This document shows, piece by piece, positions 62,023 to 64,000 of a DNA stretch of 64,000 bases (positions are counted from its first letter, which is position 1; each line of letters begins with the position of its first letter). The position numbers were made by a program, and so were the translations under genes. Below the pieces are notes generated by a model that saw only the letters and a program-made list of their open reading frames with translations, had not been told where the DNA came from and searched no databases. Source of the DNA: Chamaecrista fasciculata (taxonomy: Eukaryota; Streptophyta; Magnoliopsida; Fabales; Fabaceae); assembly GCA_003254925.1 (NCBI GenBank), contig QANZ01037350.1, forward strand, positions 335,311 to 399,310, read 5' to 3'.

Positions 62023-64000
62023 TCACATTATACTGCAATTACACTTGGATTCAAGCTTTGGAGGCTTCATATTGTCTACCTTGCTAGGAAGCCCGACATT
62101 GCGTGGGAAAGACTCGTCGATATTTACATCATTTTCAGACTCAACCTTTGCAGAAGGAGATTTTGCTTCAGTTTCCACCCTCCTCTGCCGGTTCGTAGCT
62201 TTCTGGGATTTTGATGCTCGCTTGCCGACAATTCGGCTGTGAGAATCCTTTCTATCAGGATTGTGTTTCCCCAATATAGTGACGGTTGGCTTAGAACCTT
62301 CCAATGGGTCTGAGCTTTCATTTTCCATTGCTATTGTTGCAGCTTGGTAAGCAAGATCATGGATGATAGAACTGCAGAAGAGTATAGTATCTGTTGCCTC
62401 TTCAAGTGTCAGGCTTCTAGTGTTGCCGGCACTATGACATTCCACAGTAACTGTTGATTCCTCTGTCAAAAGAAATAGGAAATTGCTCAGATGGTCAAGC
62501 AGTAATCATACATTTAGCAGATGAATATATATCTACCACAAACAGTTAAGGCAGCAGAATCTGCTTTCAGTAGAATTGAAATGACATTTTATACTCCTCA
62601 ACCACAAAACTCTGTCCCATAAGCGAAGATTTACCCCTTTCACAAATAAAACAAATACAGGTTCTTAAAAGATGTAAAATAAACCTCTGCTTCATATCAG
62701 AGACCCATTCAGTGAGCTGTCAGGACTCAGGATTAGAAAAATAGAAGTAAAAATTAATATCTTGTTAAGAGAAGGAAAATAAAAAAAGAATACTAACCAC
62801 CAAAATAAAAGCTCAAACTTACATTTGACAACCATAGTTATGCATTTCATTAGTTATATCTCTATTTTAAAACAATACTTGGTAGATAGAAGACTGCCAC
62901 TGAAAATGCCAAGCAAAAGTGAACCATTCTTCATTATTCCACACAAGTATGACAAAAGCCAAAACTTGAACAGCAAAGAACCAAAGACACACCCCATTTC
63001 AGTCCATTGAAAAATGTTTCAGTCCTAACCACTTGACTTAGCACGGAAATGTTCACAAAGAATTTAAGCAAAAATTGCAACTTGTTATTTAGATTGGATG
63101 TAGCAGAAACAGAAAACCAGTCTACCCTCCAAGTCCACATAACTTGAGGCATTTGTCAAACAAAATTGTATGGCCTTTACACCAAAAGACAAAAAATGAA
63201 AAGATAACAACTTGACTCATCTCATTTCTATATTTGCACATGCTGAACAACAAACAGCCTGAAGGGTGATCCTGTGTGAAAGCATCCATCACCTTTAAAT
63301 TCCATATGATATAGGGCCAGCAGAACAGTAAAAGGGAAGGACAAGAGAAAGAATGGGACACTGTAACACTGATTTTACATTATAAAGGAATGCAGAAAAT
63401 AAGACAAGGAACAATCTTCCAATAATCCAGACGATTTCTCTCAAAAATCTATACAGTCGGAGTTAAGGAGCTTACTATCTTCGAGGACATGGACAAAGCA
63501 GATGGCTCTAGAATAGACTGTCATCCATCAAAGTTTTGTTTATCATAAAATTGCTCAAAATTAAATAGGACCAGCTATGTGGTAAGTGAATAGATAAGTG
63601 CATGCCTGAGAGGATGAAGAGAAGAAGCTTACTGCTTATAGACAAAGTTTCACCTCTTCTATTACTTAAAAAATCTTCAGTAAACTAAATAGAACTCCTC
63701 TGAGGTTGAACATAATCACATAAACTTCTCCAATAACATAAAATTATGGGAGGTTTACACTTTCTTAAAATATAAAAACATGGGAAAGGTCAATGTAATT
63801 TTTGAAAACATGAAGAGGGTGCCTATACTTTGTTAGAATTTAAAATAACAATTCATTAAAATACAGGGAGGTCTAAATAATTTATTCTAAATATATACTT
63901 TCCATTTGAGATTCTAATACAATAAATATCATACCTATGCCACGTGAGTACTCAGAGGTATTGGACTCTGGAACAGAAGCTGTATGATGATCATTTGAAA
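62023..64000 (-). CDS. unknown protein, last two exons, C-terminal CaaX-like motif (partial)
   Basis: The coding end of a gene that runs off the window. The visible exons are 64000-63935 (open at the edge, SNDHHTASVPESNTSEYSRG) and 62462-62023, joined in phase (G|AG) across a 1.47-kb intron. The last exon encodes SLTLEEATDTILFCSSIIHD and LAYQAATIAMENE, a segment I believe is conserved in plant Ser-rich proteins of unknown function. A basic stretch (KRASKSQKATNRQRR) follows, then NCSIM and the stop. CSIM fits a CaaX prenylation box with Met last, suggesting farnesylation and membrane attachment. This is inference. I do not recognise a named domain. Confidence 0.75.

Overview
This is about 64 kb of AT-rich nuclear plant DNA. 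The genes are split by GT-AG introns, with three GC-AG exceptions, and encode plant-specific families: a single-chain fused urease, a plastid 13-lipoxygenase, a PLTSLRE-type CDKG kinase and a DUF3537 protein. Intergenic DNA and introns are full of MITEs, LINE 3' ends and a solo LTR. Protein similarity and gene order suggest a core eudicot, probably a rosid, but I cannot name the species. Runs of N inside an (AG)n tract and a lone N in a poly-A tract point to a draft assembly.

Layout, left to right: an ankyrin-repeat protein (3.1-7.0 kb, +); urease (8.0-16.6 kb, +, 18 exons, 836 aa); a TE-dense spacer; a LOX6-like 13-lipoxygenase (21.3-27.7 kb, +, 9 exons, 921 aa); a gene-free spacer with SINE and MITE copies; a DUF3537 seven-helix membrane protein (32.1-34.8 kb, +, 453 aa); a 4-kb gene-free gap; a CDKG2-like kinase (38.9-42.2 kb, -, 752 aa); a MITE cluster; a DUF212 membrane protein (45.7-48.0 kb, -, 170 aa); a LINE remnant with a nested MITE; a RECQL5-type DNA helicase (50.9-58.4 kb, -, 19 exons, 942 aa); a TIR-bounded block carrying a DUF26 gene fragment (60.2-61.7 kb); and the last two exons of an unknown protein ending in a CaaX-like motif (62.0-64.0 kb, -).

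The genes do not form an operon or a pathway. What links them is history: as I recall it, urease, LOX6, DUF3537, CDKG2 and DUF212 lie in the same order in Arabidopsis around AT1G67550-AT1G67600. The urease releases ammonia from urea in the cytosol. The lipoxygenase makes 13-hydroperoxides for jasmonate in plastids. CDKG2 and RECQL5 act in the nucleus.

I found no new enzyme system or defence island. The most interesting signals are structural: a tandem duplication carrying extra copies of a splice acceptor whose upstream copies lack the AG; two independent nested insertions into RTE-type LINE 3' ends with clean target-site duplications; a MULE-like MITE family whose arms are built from alternating 31/29-bp units; three GC-AG introns; and a TIR element carrying a DUF26 fragment.
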